Positions 51,484 through 59,476 of a DNA stretch of 64,000 nt are shown piece by piece (the first letter of the stretch is position 1; each line of letters starts with the position of its first letter). The position numbers and the translations under genes are program-made. Where the stretch lies: contig NZ_FNHW01000005.1 of NCBI RefSeq assembly GCF_900103485.1, positions 81,025-145,024 on the forward strand. The letters are read 5' to 3'. The notes under the pieces were generated by a model that worked only from the letters and a program-made list of their open reading frames with translations, ran no database searches and was not told where the DNA came from. This stretch comes from Fictibacillus solisalsi (GTDB taxonomy: Bacteria > Bacillota > Bacilli > Bacillales > Fictibacillaceae).

Positions 51484-53121
51484 ATGAAAATTTTAGGCCT
51501 GGGAGGATCTGGCCATAATTTTTCAGCATGTATCGTAGAAGATGGAAGGCTTGTCTATGCGATAGAAGAAGAGCGATTGAATCGAGTGAAGTATGCTCTA
51601 TTTCCTCCTGATGCTTCCAAAGTAAAACTCGCGAGAAATTATGCGGCTAAGTATTGTTTGAAACAAGCCGGTTATACGATGTCGGATATTGATTATGTTG
51701 CCACCAATGACATCATTGATCCTAGATATATCTCGAAATACCAATATAAACTTCAAACTTACAATCATCACCTCACACATGCCTCAAGTGTTTTTTTCAC
51801 CTCTCCATTTACCGAAGCTGCAATTATGGTTATAGACGGCAGCGGAAGCGAAATTGGTAATACCCAGTATGAGACTATAAGTTTCTTTTATGCAGAAGGA
51901 AATAAGCTGAACAAATTTTTTATTCATAAAGGCAATAAAAGCAAAGAAAATGTCTATGAGTTTTTACCTAACAATTCCCTGGGTGGATTTTATCGTGCAG
52001 TAACAGAAGCAATAGGGTTTCACTTTTTGGAGGATGGGAAGACAATGGGGCTTTCTTCTTATGGTTCGGATCGGTATATTGACGATTTTCATCGGTTTTA
52101 TACGTATAGTCCACACCATGGGTTTCTGCAATCAGATCAGGACATTCAGGATTTGAAAATGTTTATTCTTGATGAACTCTCTCTTTCAAAGAATTCATTC
52201 AAAACCAAAGCGGACTTTGCTCGAGCTGTGCAATATCACATAGAAGAGCTCCTTATTCAATTAGCTTTCAGCATTTATGAAAAGACAAAAAGTAAACATT
52301 TATGTATTTCAGGAGGAGTTGCTTTAAATAGTGTTGCCAATTCTCGCATTCTGAAAGAAACACCGTTTGAGAAGGTGTATATCTTTCCTGCTTCGGCGGA
52401 TTCAGGATGCGCAATAGGGAGCGCACTATATCTATATTATGTTCAGCTTCAAAATCCATGGAGTCCTAAAGAAGAGCCTTTCTCCCCTTATCTAGGAGCA
52501 GAGTATGATGCAGAGGTTATGGAAAAAACCTTAGAAGAATACAAGGAACACCTTTGTTACCGTATTTCCAAAAACATATTTGAAGATACTGCAGCTTTTT
52601 TAAATGAAGGGAAGATCATTGGATGGTATCAAGGAAGGTCTGAAATTGGTCCAAGGGCTCTGGGAAACAGAAGTGTCATTGCAGATCCTAGAAAAATAGA
52701 GACGAGACAGCGAATTAATCAGTCAATTAAACGAAGAGAATTTTTCAGGCCGTTAGCGCCAGCAATCATGGAAGAATACCTACAGGATTATTTTGTGGAC
52801 GCTGTTTCCTCCTACCATATGCTTTATGTAAATGAGATACAACCAAGCAAAGCTCATGAAATAGAAGCGGTTAGTCATATTGATGGGACGGCCAGAGTTC
52901 AAACAGTAACCCGCAAAAGTAATCCAATCTTTTATGCATTGCTTGAGCATTATAAAAACCTCACCGGTATCCCCCTTTTATTAAACACCTCTTTTAATGG
53001 AAGTGGAGAGCCCATTGTAGAATCTCCAAAGGATGCAATAAATAGTTATATCCATTTAGGTTTAGATGTCTTAATCATGGATGAATTCATTATAGAAAGA
53101 AGGAATGGTTTTAATGATTAA
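51484..53121 (+). CDS. O-carbamoyltransferase, NodU/CmcH family (CT4)
   Basis: A 545-residue enzyme with all family blocks: LGLGGSGHNFSACIVEDG, YNHHLTHASSVFFTSPF, MVIDGSGSE, GRSEIGPRALGNRSVIADPR, RREFFRPLAPAIM, GTARVQTV and LLNTSFNGSGEPI. Closest in the window to CT1. ATG 51484 behind GTAGGTGGG. The stop overlaps the VOC-2 gene. Its target would be a different hydroxyl from those of CT1 and CT2, or a redundant one. Confidence 0.92.
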   Translation: MKILGLGGSGHNFSACIVEDGRLVYAIEEERLNRVKYALFPPDASKVKLARNYAAKYCLKQAGYTMSDIDYVATNDIIDPRYISKYQYKLQTYNHHLTHASSVFFTSPFTEAAIMVIDGSGSEIGNTQYETISFFYAEGNKLNKFFIHKGNKSKENVYEFLPNNSLGGFYRAVTEAIGFHFLEDGKTMGLSSYGSDRYIDDFHRFYTYSPHHGFLQSDQDIQDLKMFILDELSLSKNSFKTKADFARAVQYHIEELLIQLAFSIYEKTKSKHLCISGGVALNSVANSRILKETPFEKVYIFPASADSGCAIGSALYLYYVQLQNPWSPKEEPFSPYLGAEYDAEVMEKTLEEYKEHLCYRISKNIFEDTAAFLNEGKIIGWYQGRSEIGPRALGNRSVIADPRKIETRQRINQSIKRREFFRPLAPAIMEEYLQDYFVDAVSSYHMLYVNEIQPSKAHEIEAVSHIDGTARVQTVTRKSNPIFYALLEHYKNLTGIPLLLNTSFNGSGEPIVESPKDAINSYIHLGLDVLIMDEFIIERRNGFND

Positions 53122-53473
53122 CCAACCATTTGAAAATCACGTTTGTTGTTTGTTTCTTCATTTTGATGATTTGGCTAGAGCTAGTGAATGGTATCAGACA
53201 ATGCTCGGTTTCTCAATACGTAAAAAAGACTTATCTAAAGGATTTGTTGAATTGCAAATGAATGGCGTCAACTTAACTTTGCTTACTTGGAGATCCAAAG
53301 AAAAGATAAAACCCAAACATCCTGTTTTCACTTTTTATAGTTTAGATATAGAAGAATCATTTAGAAAATTAAAAGAGAAAGGAATCAAGGTATACGATTT
53401 CAGTAATGCCGGTTCTGTGTCGGGTTTTTTATTTGAGGATTTAGAAAAGAACATTCTTATGGTTTGCAGTTAA
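53114..53473 (+). CDS. VOC/glyoxalase-fold protein 2
   Basis: A 119-residue single-module VOC protein overlapping CT4 by eight bases. HFDDLARASEWYQTMLGFSI is the opening beta-alpha unit and SGFLFEDLEKNILMV the closing strand, matching GYLYKDMDANTLLLF in VOC-1. ATG 53114 is ten bases after AAGGA; ATG 53105 abuts it. Function unknown; a binding, isomerase or self-protection role is possible. Confidence 0.75.
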   Translation: MINQPFENHVCCLFLHFDDLARASEWYQTMLGFSIRKKDLSKGFVELQMNGVNLTLLTWRSKEKIKPKHPVFTFYSLDIEESFRKLKEKGIKVYDFSNAGSVSGFLFEDLEKNILMVCS

Positions 53474-53662
53474 CGTAGCAATAAAACCCTATCAATAACT
53501 TCAGCATTTTTTTACGATATATGTATGGAACGTGTTAGTACAAGAAAGGGGGGGGATATAATGGCTAAGAAAATGAATTCCTAATAACCACTAAGGTGTC
53601 GATATCTTTAAAACCCCTGATACAAGTACTTTGTACTTGTTTTACTCCCCCTACCTCCCTCA

Positions 53663-53687
53663 TTGACTTGACCTGACTTGACTTGAC
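53663..53687. repeat. Five tandem 5-base repeats (TTGAC type)
   Basis: TTGAC TTGAC CTGAC TTGAC TTGAC without spacing. A slipped-strand microsatellite or a regulator binding array. Confidence 0.7.
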
Positions 53688-53724
53688 TATACCACTTATA
53701 AACAGCGGCACTTCCATACTTTTT

Positions 53725-53759
53725 CTCAACCTCTTATATTAAGAGGTTGAGAATCTTTT
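53725..53759 (+). terminator. Rho-independent terminator
   Basis: CTCAACCTCTTA at 53725-53736 pairs perfectly with TAAGAGGTTGAG at 53740-53751 around a TAT loop, followed by AATCTTTTA. It ends the operon containing CT4 and VOC-2. Confidence 0.8.
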
Positions 53760-53805
53760 ATCTTCATATGACTTTTATTTGAACGGAAAGCAAGGTGACC
53801 ATTGT

Positions 53806-54348
53806 TTGTATAAGCCATTAAATATTACAACGTACTTAAATAATCGTGGCTCCACATATAAACAAGAATATATACATGGGAAGTTTACGGTATCCGGATC
53901 TTCTTTCCCTGCGGAATATATTCCGTATGATAAGGTATTTGTTTATAAAAATGTACCTTTTCAGTTTTTATTGACATCTAATGGAGACAACATCGAACTT
54001 GAAGGACAATCCCTTCACTTTCCTGCAATAGACGTAAAGACCATCCATTTTATCGGAGCCTCGAATAACGGTGACTTCAGTGAGAAAATCAACTTCTGTT
54101 ATGATAATCAACAGAAATACGCAAGTACACTATCCTTCACAGATTGGATTGCCCCCCTTCCACGTTTCAATGAAAATGAACCAGCTATCCGTTTCCCTGG
54201 CATTCATACGGAAGTGGGAATTAACAAGCATATGAATTCAAATTTATGGTACCAAAGAATTGATTTTAATAAAAAGACAAGAGTAAACAAGATTGAATTG
54301 GAAGATAATCCTTCCATGCATATTTTTAGTATTACTTTTGAGTATTGA
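53806..54348 (+). CDS. Hypothetical beta-sandwich protein (carbohydrate-binding-like)
   Basis: About 180 residues. TTG 53806 is preferred because AAGGTGA lies seven bases before it; an upstream TTG at 53779 has none. YIPYDKVFVYKNVPFQFL, TIHFIGASNNGDFSE, STLSFTDWIAPLP and DNPSMHIFSITFEY form alternating strands reminiscent of beta-sandwich domains appended to glycoside hydrolases (the phrase close to PDNPxMHIFAIT). It stands alone without an enzyme domain or signal peptide, so it may be a cytoplasmic sugar- or product-binding protein. It precedes BtrH-like copy 6 by 13 bases. Confidence 0.7.
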   Translation: MYKPLNITTYLNNRGSTYKQEYIHGKFTVSGSSFPAEYIPYDKVFVYKNVPFQFLLTSNGDNIELEGQSLHFPAIDVKTIHFIGASNNGDFSEKINFCYDNQQKYASTLSFTDWIAPLPRFNENEPAIRFPGIHTEVGINKHMNSNLWYQRIDFNKKTRVNKIELEDNPSMHIFSITFEY

Positions 54349-54361
54349 AGAGGTGAAGAAA

Positions 54362-55330
54362 TTGCAAAATCCACCTAGAATAATTAAGGATAATACTTTG
54401 TCATGCTTTCAATTAGCCATTACCTCTCTTGCTGAACAGCAAGGCGTACAAATAGATGATATATGGTATCAAGCGGGATTTTATTTTGAGGATCAAGGCG
54501 ACGACGGATTTCTTATAGACTCAAGGTATAAACCAATAGAAGACCAAATATTAAACTGTTACTTTGAAGAACATGAATTTTTTGACGTAGGTACATGTAT
54601 GGATCAGGTTGATTATTATTTAAAGCAAGGGAATTCTCTAGCCGTAACCGTTGATAATTATGAGTTAAAGCATTCCAATAGCTATCATAATCAGCATCAC
54701 GAACATCTTATTGAAATCAATAAACGCATGGGGGAGAAGTATTTTGTAACAGATCATTTTTTTCATTTTCAAGGAGAAATGACGCACGAAGAGATTGTAT
54801 CGGGTGTAAGCTCTTACTTAGAACAGTTTAAGTCCTTGAAAATTAATTTATGTTTCCTAAAAAATAACCAGGTAGAGTATACTACCCACGATTTAATCCA
54901 GATCATTCAAGAAACGTGTACGATAATGAGCGGTGAGAAACTATTTAATGTATCGTTACGAGGAGAATTAGGGGTTAATGCGTTTTCAATAATGACCAAT
55001 AAGTTTTTACAATGTGTTAATGGCGATGGGCAAGACGAAGATGAGATAGATGATTGGTATAACGCTTTTAAAGAGGTTGGAAATTCAAGGTATAATTTTT
55101 TTCGTTTGTTGCACCGTTATTACCCTACAATCGACTTATCATTTATTACTAAGGCTTCTCAAAACTGGATTTCCTTAGGGAATATGTTACTTAAAGCTCA
55201 ATATTTAAACACATGGAAGGCCATGAATGAAAGAATTATTAAAAGATTTGAAAGAACTCTTTCTCAAGAAATAGAAAATATACATCACTTGAGGAACGTG
55301 TTGAACTCTCTTTGTAATTCTAAACAGTAG
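54362..55330 (+). CDS. BtrH-like (papain-type) acyltransferase, copy 6
   Basis: A 322-residue protein. Candidate Cys15 (DNTLSCFQLAITSLAEQQG), His115 (NQHHEHLIEINKRMG) and Asp131 (YFVTDHFFHF) fit the family triad; SLAVTVDNYELKHS precedes the His as the usual strand. Helical C-terminal half (ISLGNMLLKAQYLNTWKAMN). TTG 54362 with GAGGTGAAG upstream is chosen; an in-frame extension to 54293 would overlap the previous gene and lacks a ribosome binding site. It lies between the beta-sandwich gene and galU. Confidence 0.65.
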   Translation: MQNPPRIIKDNTLSCFQLAITSLAEQQGVQIDDIWYQAGFYFEDQGDDGFLIDSRYKPIEDQILNCYFEEHEFFDVGTCMDQVDYYLKQGNSLAVTVDNYELKHSNSYHNQHHEHLIEINKRMGEKYFVTDHFFHFQGEMTHEEIVSGVSSYLEQFKSLKINLCFLKNNQVEYTTHDLIQIIQETCTIMSGEKLFNVSLRGELGVNAFSIMTNKFLQCVNGDGQDEDEIDDWYNAFKEVGNSRYNFFRLLHRYYPTIDLSFITKASQNWISLGNMLLKAQYLNTWKAMNERIIKRFERTLSQEIENIHHLRNVLNSLCNSKQ

Positions 55331-55344
55331 AGGGGGATATCTCC

Positions 55345-56208
55345 TTGAAGATACGTAAAGCCATCATTCCTGTTGCTGGATTAGGAACTCGATTTTTGCC
55401 TGCAACAAAGGCCCAACCTAAAGCCATGTTACCAATTGTAGATAAGCCTGCAATCCAGTATGTAGTAGAAGAAGCTATTGCATCAGGAATAGAAGAAATT
55501 TTTATAATTATTAATCCTTCAGACAGCTCCATTCAAAACCACTTTAATCGATCATATATACTTGAAGAAATTCTTGAAAGACGAAAAAAATTTGAATTAA
55601 GAGATGAACTAAAGAAATTGTCAGAAATGGCAAAAATCCAATTCATTATACAAAAGCGCCCAAAAGGATTGGGTGATGCGATTCTCTGCGCAAGGCCTTT
55701 TATTGAAGATGATGAACCTTTTGCAGTCCTACTTGGGGATGATATTGTAAAGAATAAGATTCCTTGCTTATTACAATTGATTCGTATATACACAATCCAC
55801 CAGTCCCCAGTAATTGGGGTGTCACACGTTCAGGATAGTGATGTCTCAAAATATGGGATTATACATCCTAGAAACATTACTAATAGCAGAATTATCCCTA
55901 TTAAGACCCTTGTCGAGAAGCCTGCACTCCATTTGGCTCCCTCTCGGTATGCCGTTATAGGAAGGTACATTTTATCCCCTCTAATCTTTCCTCTGATTGA
56001 AAAAATTTTTCCGGATCAAAACCAAGAGATTCAGCTCACAGATGCATTAATTCAATTAAGTAAAATCAGGAACATGCTCGCATATGTATTTCGAGGAAAA
56101 AGATACGATGTGGGGGATAAATTAGGGTTTCTTGAAGCAAATATCGATTTTGCGCTCCGAAGAGAAGACCTGAATAAACCACTAACAAACATGTTAAGAA
56201 AGAAATAA
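55345..56208 (+). CDS. galU: UTP-glucose-1-phosphate uridylyltransferase
   Basis: A 287-residue GalU/GtaB enzyme making UDP-glucose. AIIPVAGLGTRFLPATKAQP is the nucleotide-binding loop, followed by KAMLPIVDKPAIQYVVEEAI; LLGDDIV binds metal; VEKP and YDVGDKLGFLEANI complete the pattern. Length is close to B. subtilis GtaB (about 292). TTG start behind AGGGGGATAT. Being inside the cluster, it probably boosts UDP-glucose for the two GT1 enzymes. Confidence 0.93.
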   Translation: MKIRKAIIPVAGLGTRFLPATKAQPKAMLPIVDKPAIQYVVEEAIASGIEEIFIIINPSDSSIQNHFNRSYILEEILERRKKFELRDELKKLSEMAKIQFIIQKRPKGLGDAILCARPFIEDDEPFAVLLGDDIVKNKIPCLLQLIRIYTIHQSPVIGVSHVQDSDVSKYGIIHPRNITNSRIIPIKTLVEKPALHLAPSRYAVIGRYILSPLIFPLIEKIFPDQNQEIQLTDALIQLSKIRNMLAYVFRGKRYDVGDKLGFLEANIDFALRREDLNKPLTNMLRKK

Positions 56209-56222
56209 AAGAGGCGGAACAT

Positions 56223-56426
56223 ATGTGCCAACATAAATGTCAATGTCAGCATCCCACGAGTTGTGGATCTAAATCAATTAAAAAGGATAGACAAAAAGAG
56301 GAAACTGTTCAGTTGTTACTTAATCATTTTAGTTCCTATCCACACAGATATCCTTTTACAGGTTTGCCCTGGTTATCTCCTCACTATACAAATAAATGCA
56401 AGTCCTCCAAATCCTCCTCAAAGTAG
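56223..56426 (+). CDS. Cys-rich small peptide A, 67 residues
   Basis: ATG behind GAGGCGG, 14 bases after galU. The N-terminus MCQHKCQCQHPTSCG has four Cys in 14 residues; the C-terminal region has YPFTGLPWLSPHYTNKC. A paralogue at 57564 shares the MCxxxCQC start and a PFxxLPxxxPHxxxK end. No signal peptide; a fifth Cys lies near the C-terminus. It could be a metal-binding or redox peptide or a precursor peptide. It is too short for a confident family assignment, but the conserved ends of the two copies argue that it is real. Confidence 0.65.
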   Translation: MCQHKCQCQHPTSCGSKSIKKDRQKEETVQLLLNHFSSYPHRYPFTGLPWLSPHYTNKCKSSKSSSK

Positions 56427-56641
56427 TAGTTATGATTGTGTTTGAACGAGAGTTCCTTATATTCTATCCCCATTTATCAGTCTTAAAGGTCACGTTAACT
56501 TCTAGATACCTTAAAAATATGGGTGTGTGATAATTTTTGTCCTACCTTTCTCTTTCTTATATAAATCAACAACAAAACACGAGAACGGATAGGGGAATTC
56601 CAATAAATTGACAATATAGAATACGTAAAGGACCGTGAAAA

Positions 56642-57487
56642 ATGGACAAAGAGCCTTCAAAAATCAATAGCCTCACACCTAAGAGTGCAGTAACTTCTTG
56701 GAGTGATTATAAAGTTGATCCAAGATACTTCTTATTGTTATTTTTAGCTTTGTTTTTTACAGCTGGACAGATTTATTTAGGTTTTTTTCAAACATTAAAT
56801 GCCATGATCGTATCGGTTACTTGTACTACAATAACTGAATTAATATTAGTGAGACTCCTATATAAAAAATGGAAATTCCCCTTAAGTGCAGTAATATCTG
56901 GTTTAGGTATAAGTTTATTACTAAGTTCTTACGCTCTTTGGCCATATGCTCTTGCTGCATTTCTTGCTATGTTCTTTAAATTTTTTATCCGGTTTCAAGG
57001 TGGACATGTTTTTAACCCAAATAATCTAGCATTAGTTATTATATTGTTCTTTTTACCGGAGTTTGCTGTGAGTACCCCCAAACAGTGGACAAATGGAATA
57101 GGTGTAATGGTAACCATTTTGATTTTGGGTCTTTTTGTATCCTATTTAGCTAATCGACTTGATACCGTACTTTCTTTCTTATTTGGATTTTTCATATTTG
57201 GCCTAATAAGACATTTCTTTTTCGAAGAACCCCTTTGGTCAGCAATTGGACCTATCATGGGTGCCTCCCTGCAACTATTTAGTTTCTATATGATTACGGA
57301 CCCAAAAACTACACCGAAAAGCAGAAAAGCGCGAATTATCTTTGCCATAATGGTTGCTTTGATTGATGCTATTTTTAGAAACTCTAGTATTCCTAATTCG
57401 CAATTTTACGCAAGCTTTATAATCAGTTTACTTTTCACTATCCCATATCGATATTACACCAAACAAAAGATGATTGTGAGAACATAA
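56642..57487 (+). CDS. RnfD/NqrB-like integral membrane protein (UnbU-type)
   Basis: A 281-residue protein with about nine to ten membrane helices. FQGGHVFNPNNLALVI aligns with the GGxxxNP motif and MITDPKTTP with the ATDPxxxP motif of NqrB/RnfD flavoprotein subunits; the Thr that carries covalent FMN in those proteins is not evident. Enediyne clusters encode a homologue of this type, UnbU, beside UnbL and UnbV, and both of those partners lie at the left end of this window. It may be a redox or ion-translocating membrane subunit. Start ATG without a strong ribosome binding site. Confidence 0.8.
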   Translation: MDKEPSKINSLTPKSAVTSWSDYKVDPRYFLLLFLALFFTAGQIYLGFFQTLNAMIVSVTCTTITELILVRLLYKKWKFPLSAVISGLGISLLLSSYALWPYALAAFLAMFFKFFIRFQGGHVFNPNNLALVIILFFLPEFAVSTPKQWTNGIGVMVTILILGLFVSYLANRLDTVLSFLFGFFIFGLIRHFFFEEPLWSAIGPIMGASLQLFSFYMITDPKTTPKSRKARIIFAIMVALIDAIFRNSSIPNSQFYASFIISLLFTIPYRYYTKQKMIVRT

Positions 57488-57563
57488 TACTGAGCGATTA
57501 TCATATTGGTACTAACCTTTAAACTTTTTTTCAGCTCTATAGGAAGAGAAGGGGGGTGAAAAA

Positions 57564-57731
57564 ATGTGCAAACAGGAATGTCAGTGTAAATGTAACCAAA
57601 ATTGTAATAGGGTTATAGAAAAGAGCAAGCAAACGAGTGAACCACATCAAGATCTTTACAAATTAACTAATCTCTCAAATCTATTACCTTTTTCGAAATT
57701 GCCCCGGAATCTCCCACACCACTTTAAGTAA
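57564..57731 (+). CDS. Cys-rich small peptide B, 55 residues
   Basis: ATG behind a very strong AGGGGGGTG. The N-terminus MCKQECQCKCNQNCNRV holds five Cys in 14 residues; the C-terminus reads LPFSKLPRNLPHHFK. It is a paralogue of peptide A (56223), with the same order of Cys-rich head, charged middle and PF/LP/PH tail. It lies between the UnbU-like and CcdA-like membrane protein genes, suggesting joint function in metal or thiol handling, or a ribosomal peptide precursor. Confidence 0.65.
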   Translation: MCKQECQCKCNQNCNRVIEKSKQTSEPHQDLYKLTNLSNLLPFSKLPRNLPHHFK

Positions 57732-57829
57732 GTTTTAAAACTTACTCACTTTTCATTAAGCATGTTTTCCACTAAAAATAGTTTATAATTTCATTTCTTT
57801 ATCTACTACAAAGAAAGGAGTTATTAATT

Positions 57830-57874
57830 ATGCACATAAAAAAACCAGGCCCTCCGGGCATCTATCTCATTTAG
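57830..57874 (+). CDS. Micro-ORF encoding a 14-residue peptide
   Basis: ATG nine bases after AAAGGAG, coding MHIKKPGPPGIYLI and stopping at TAG 57872-57874. The spacing of the ribosome binding site is ideal and the GC-rich Pro-Gly core stands out from the surrounding AT-rich DNA. It may be a leader peptide controlling the downstream membrane gene or a functional micropeptide. Peptides this short often arise by chance. Confidence 0.45.
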   Translation: MHIKKPGPPGIYLI

Positions 57875-57910
57875 CAATTTAAACTTGTCATCATTATTGG
57901 AGGAAAAGGA

Positions 57911-58870
57911 TTGAACTTAAAAACAGAAAAAGGTTCAAATAGTATTTATTTAGCAACCCAATCATTTTACCCAGTACGTCGGCGGGTTATTTGGGCACTA
58001 CTATCGATTGCAGTAGGTGTCATCATAGCTGGATTTTGGAATTACAACTTAGTAGACGGTTTTGGACATGATATTGTAGCAAAAAATATGGTAGGTGAGA
58101 GTAGCCAAGCAGCAGGCTCTTTTAAGGAAAGAGGGTTTAGTTTTGGTGTCTTGTTTGCCTTTGCAGCAGGACTTGCCGCAACATTTACTGCTTGTAACTG
58201 TGTAACTTTCTCTATGCTACCTTCCCTGGCTTGTGCCACAGATCGGACTTCTACTCGAAAAACAGCCCTCAAAGCACTTGGTATTTTTAGTTTAGGTGTC
58301 CTATTGGTTACTGCAATTTATGGTTTTTACACGGGTTCCATGGGATCAGAAGTTGTCCAAAAATACAATGAACGAGGAACCCGGCTTTCTCAGGCGACCG
58401 TAACCTTTACACTTTTAGGTCTTTTTATGTTAATGTGGGGTGGCATTTCACTTGGGTTTTTCAATAGGTTGATTTCGAGAATCCCTTTACATGTTAGGGG
58501 TTTCTTCGGAAATTCATTAACAAAAGCTGGACTAATGGGGTTACAAGTAGGGCTATTCACTGTGGGGCGTCCATTTGGTGTATTTCGCGATTTCCTGGCC
58601 TATGCTGCGTCTACACGTAATCCTCTCTATGGAGCCTTTGTGATGAGTGTTCAAGGCATTGGTCAAATTGCGATTATGGTGATTATATTTTTGCTTATCA
58701 TTTTGTTATTTGGTAAGCGTTTAGGACAATGGGCAAGAGAAAAACCTCATCAAGCTGAGTTAATTAGTACAACCGCTCTTTTGTTAGGAGGAGCCTACTT
58801 TATTTTTTATTGGGGACTAGCTGTTCCTTTTGGGTTAGGACGATGGGGTGAATGGTTCGGATGGTACTAA
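57911..58870 (+). CDS. CcdA/DsbD-like integral membrane protein
   Basis: A 319-residue protein with about seven membrane helices. AAGLAATFTACNCVTFSMLP has a Cys-x-Cys in the position where CcdA and DsbD have their first reactive Cys and Pro (GFLTSLSPCVLPLIP type); the second conserved Cys of those proteins is not clear, though LPSLACATD offers one. TTG start seven bases after GGAGG. It may carry electrons or thiol equivalents across the membrane, perhaps to the Cys-rich peptides encoded just upstream. A sulfite-exporter-type carrier is an alternative. Confidence 0.7.
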   Translation: MNLKTEKGSNSIYLATQSFYPVRRRVIWALLSIAVGVIIAGFWNYNLVDGFGHDIVAKNMVGESSQAAGSFKERGFSFGVLFAFAAGLAATFTACNCVTFSMLPSLACATDRTSTRKTALKALGIFSLGVLLVTAIYGFYTGSMGSEVVQKYNERGTRLSQATVTFTLLGLFMLMWGGISLGFFNRLISRIPLHVRGFFGNSLTKAGLMGLQVGLFTVGRPFGVFRDFLAYAASTRNPLYGAFVMSVQGIGQIAIMVIIFLLIILLFGKRLGQWAREKPHQAELISTTALLLGGAYFIFYWGLAVPFGLGRWGEWFGWY

Positions 58871-59476
58871 TTCAATAATGGAATTTCAAATGATTGAAAG
58901 AGCAAAAATACACTTTTGAAAACAAGTGTGTTTTTGCTTTTGTTTTTAGTTATATTTGTGATATTAATAAAAACCAAAGTAAAGACAATAACGATTAAAC
59001 ACACAAAAGAGTGGCGAATTGAAAATTAAATCGGTTCGAACCGAAAAACAAGATTGAAGAGCCTCTTGATTCAGGTGGATGGAGTTAGTAACAGAAGCCA
59101 TGAAATCAGAGGTTACGAACCTCATCCATGATAAATTAAGTTTAATTAATTTCACGTACCGTATTTCGAATGGATTTTACTGACGTCAGTACTAATACAC
59201 ATAGACTTGAGTAGCAGGTCTGGTTTTTCATGTCTTGCTTTTTGGATGCATTTATACATATTTTCCGTTTACTAAAAAATACAAAGAAACATGGTACGTC
59301 GTTATCAAATTCCCAGCCTTTCGCTTTATATATTCCATATTCCCCCTTACATAGTTATCAGTATAGCAAAACATATACATGACAAATATCATACTTTGAG
59401 GATGACACGTATGTCTTAAAAGCAAAGACTCCCATCTGTATACTTGAGTAGAACAAATGGGAGGGAACCATAAGCA
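58871..59476. other. 606-base intergenic region before des
   Basis: No convincing gene. It holds the terminator listed separately and a perfect palindrome ACTGACGTCAGT (59179-59190). The segment 59340-59476 should contain the des promoter and DesR site; TGACA-like half sites occur around 59379-59412 (CATGACA, ATGACACGTATGTC), but I could not confirm an operator. Confidence 0.45.
58902..58945 (+). terminator. Rho-independent terminator
   Basis: GCAAAAATACACTT at 58902-58915 pairs with AAGTGTGTTTTTGC at 58924-58937 (one mismatch) around an eight-base loop, followed by a T-rich tract. It ends the CcdA-like transcript and the biosynthetic locus. Confidence 0.8.

Larger units (their letters stand above)
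53474..53805. other. 332-base intergenic region with hairpins, tandem pentamers and a micro-ORF
   Basis: After the VOC gene come a strong ribosome binding site (AAAGGGGGGG) with a seven-codon ORF MAKKMNS (53561-53584), a perfect eight-base-pair hairpin ACAAGTAC/GTACTTGT (53622-53640), five tandem TTGAC/CTGAC pentamers (53663-53687) and a terminator hairpin. The region may be a leader or control segment for the genes at 53.8-56.2 kb. Confidence 0.5.

Noticed and set aside
51484..53121. CT4 as a tRNA threonylcarbamoyladenosine (TsaD-type) enzyme
   Set aside because: The Kae1-like motif is shared, but the long C-terminal block GPRALGNRSI with RREFFRPLAP belongs to NodU/CmcH carbamoyltransferases.
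58964..59155. 63-codon frame on the minus strand that might be a transposase remnant
   Set aside because: No ribosome binding site, no recognisable transposase motif and no terminal inverted repeats; it lies in a control region before des.
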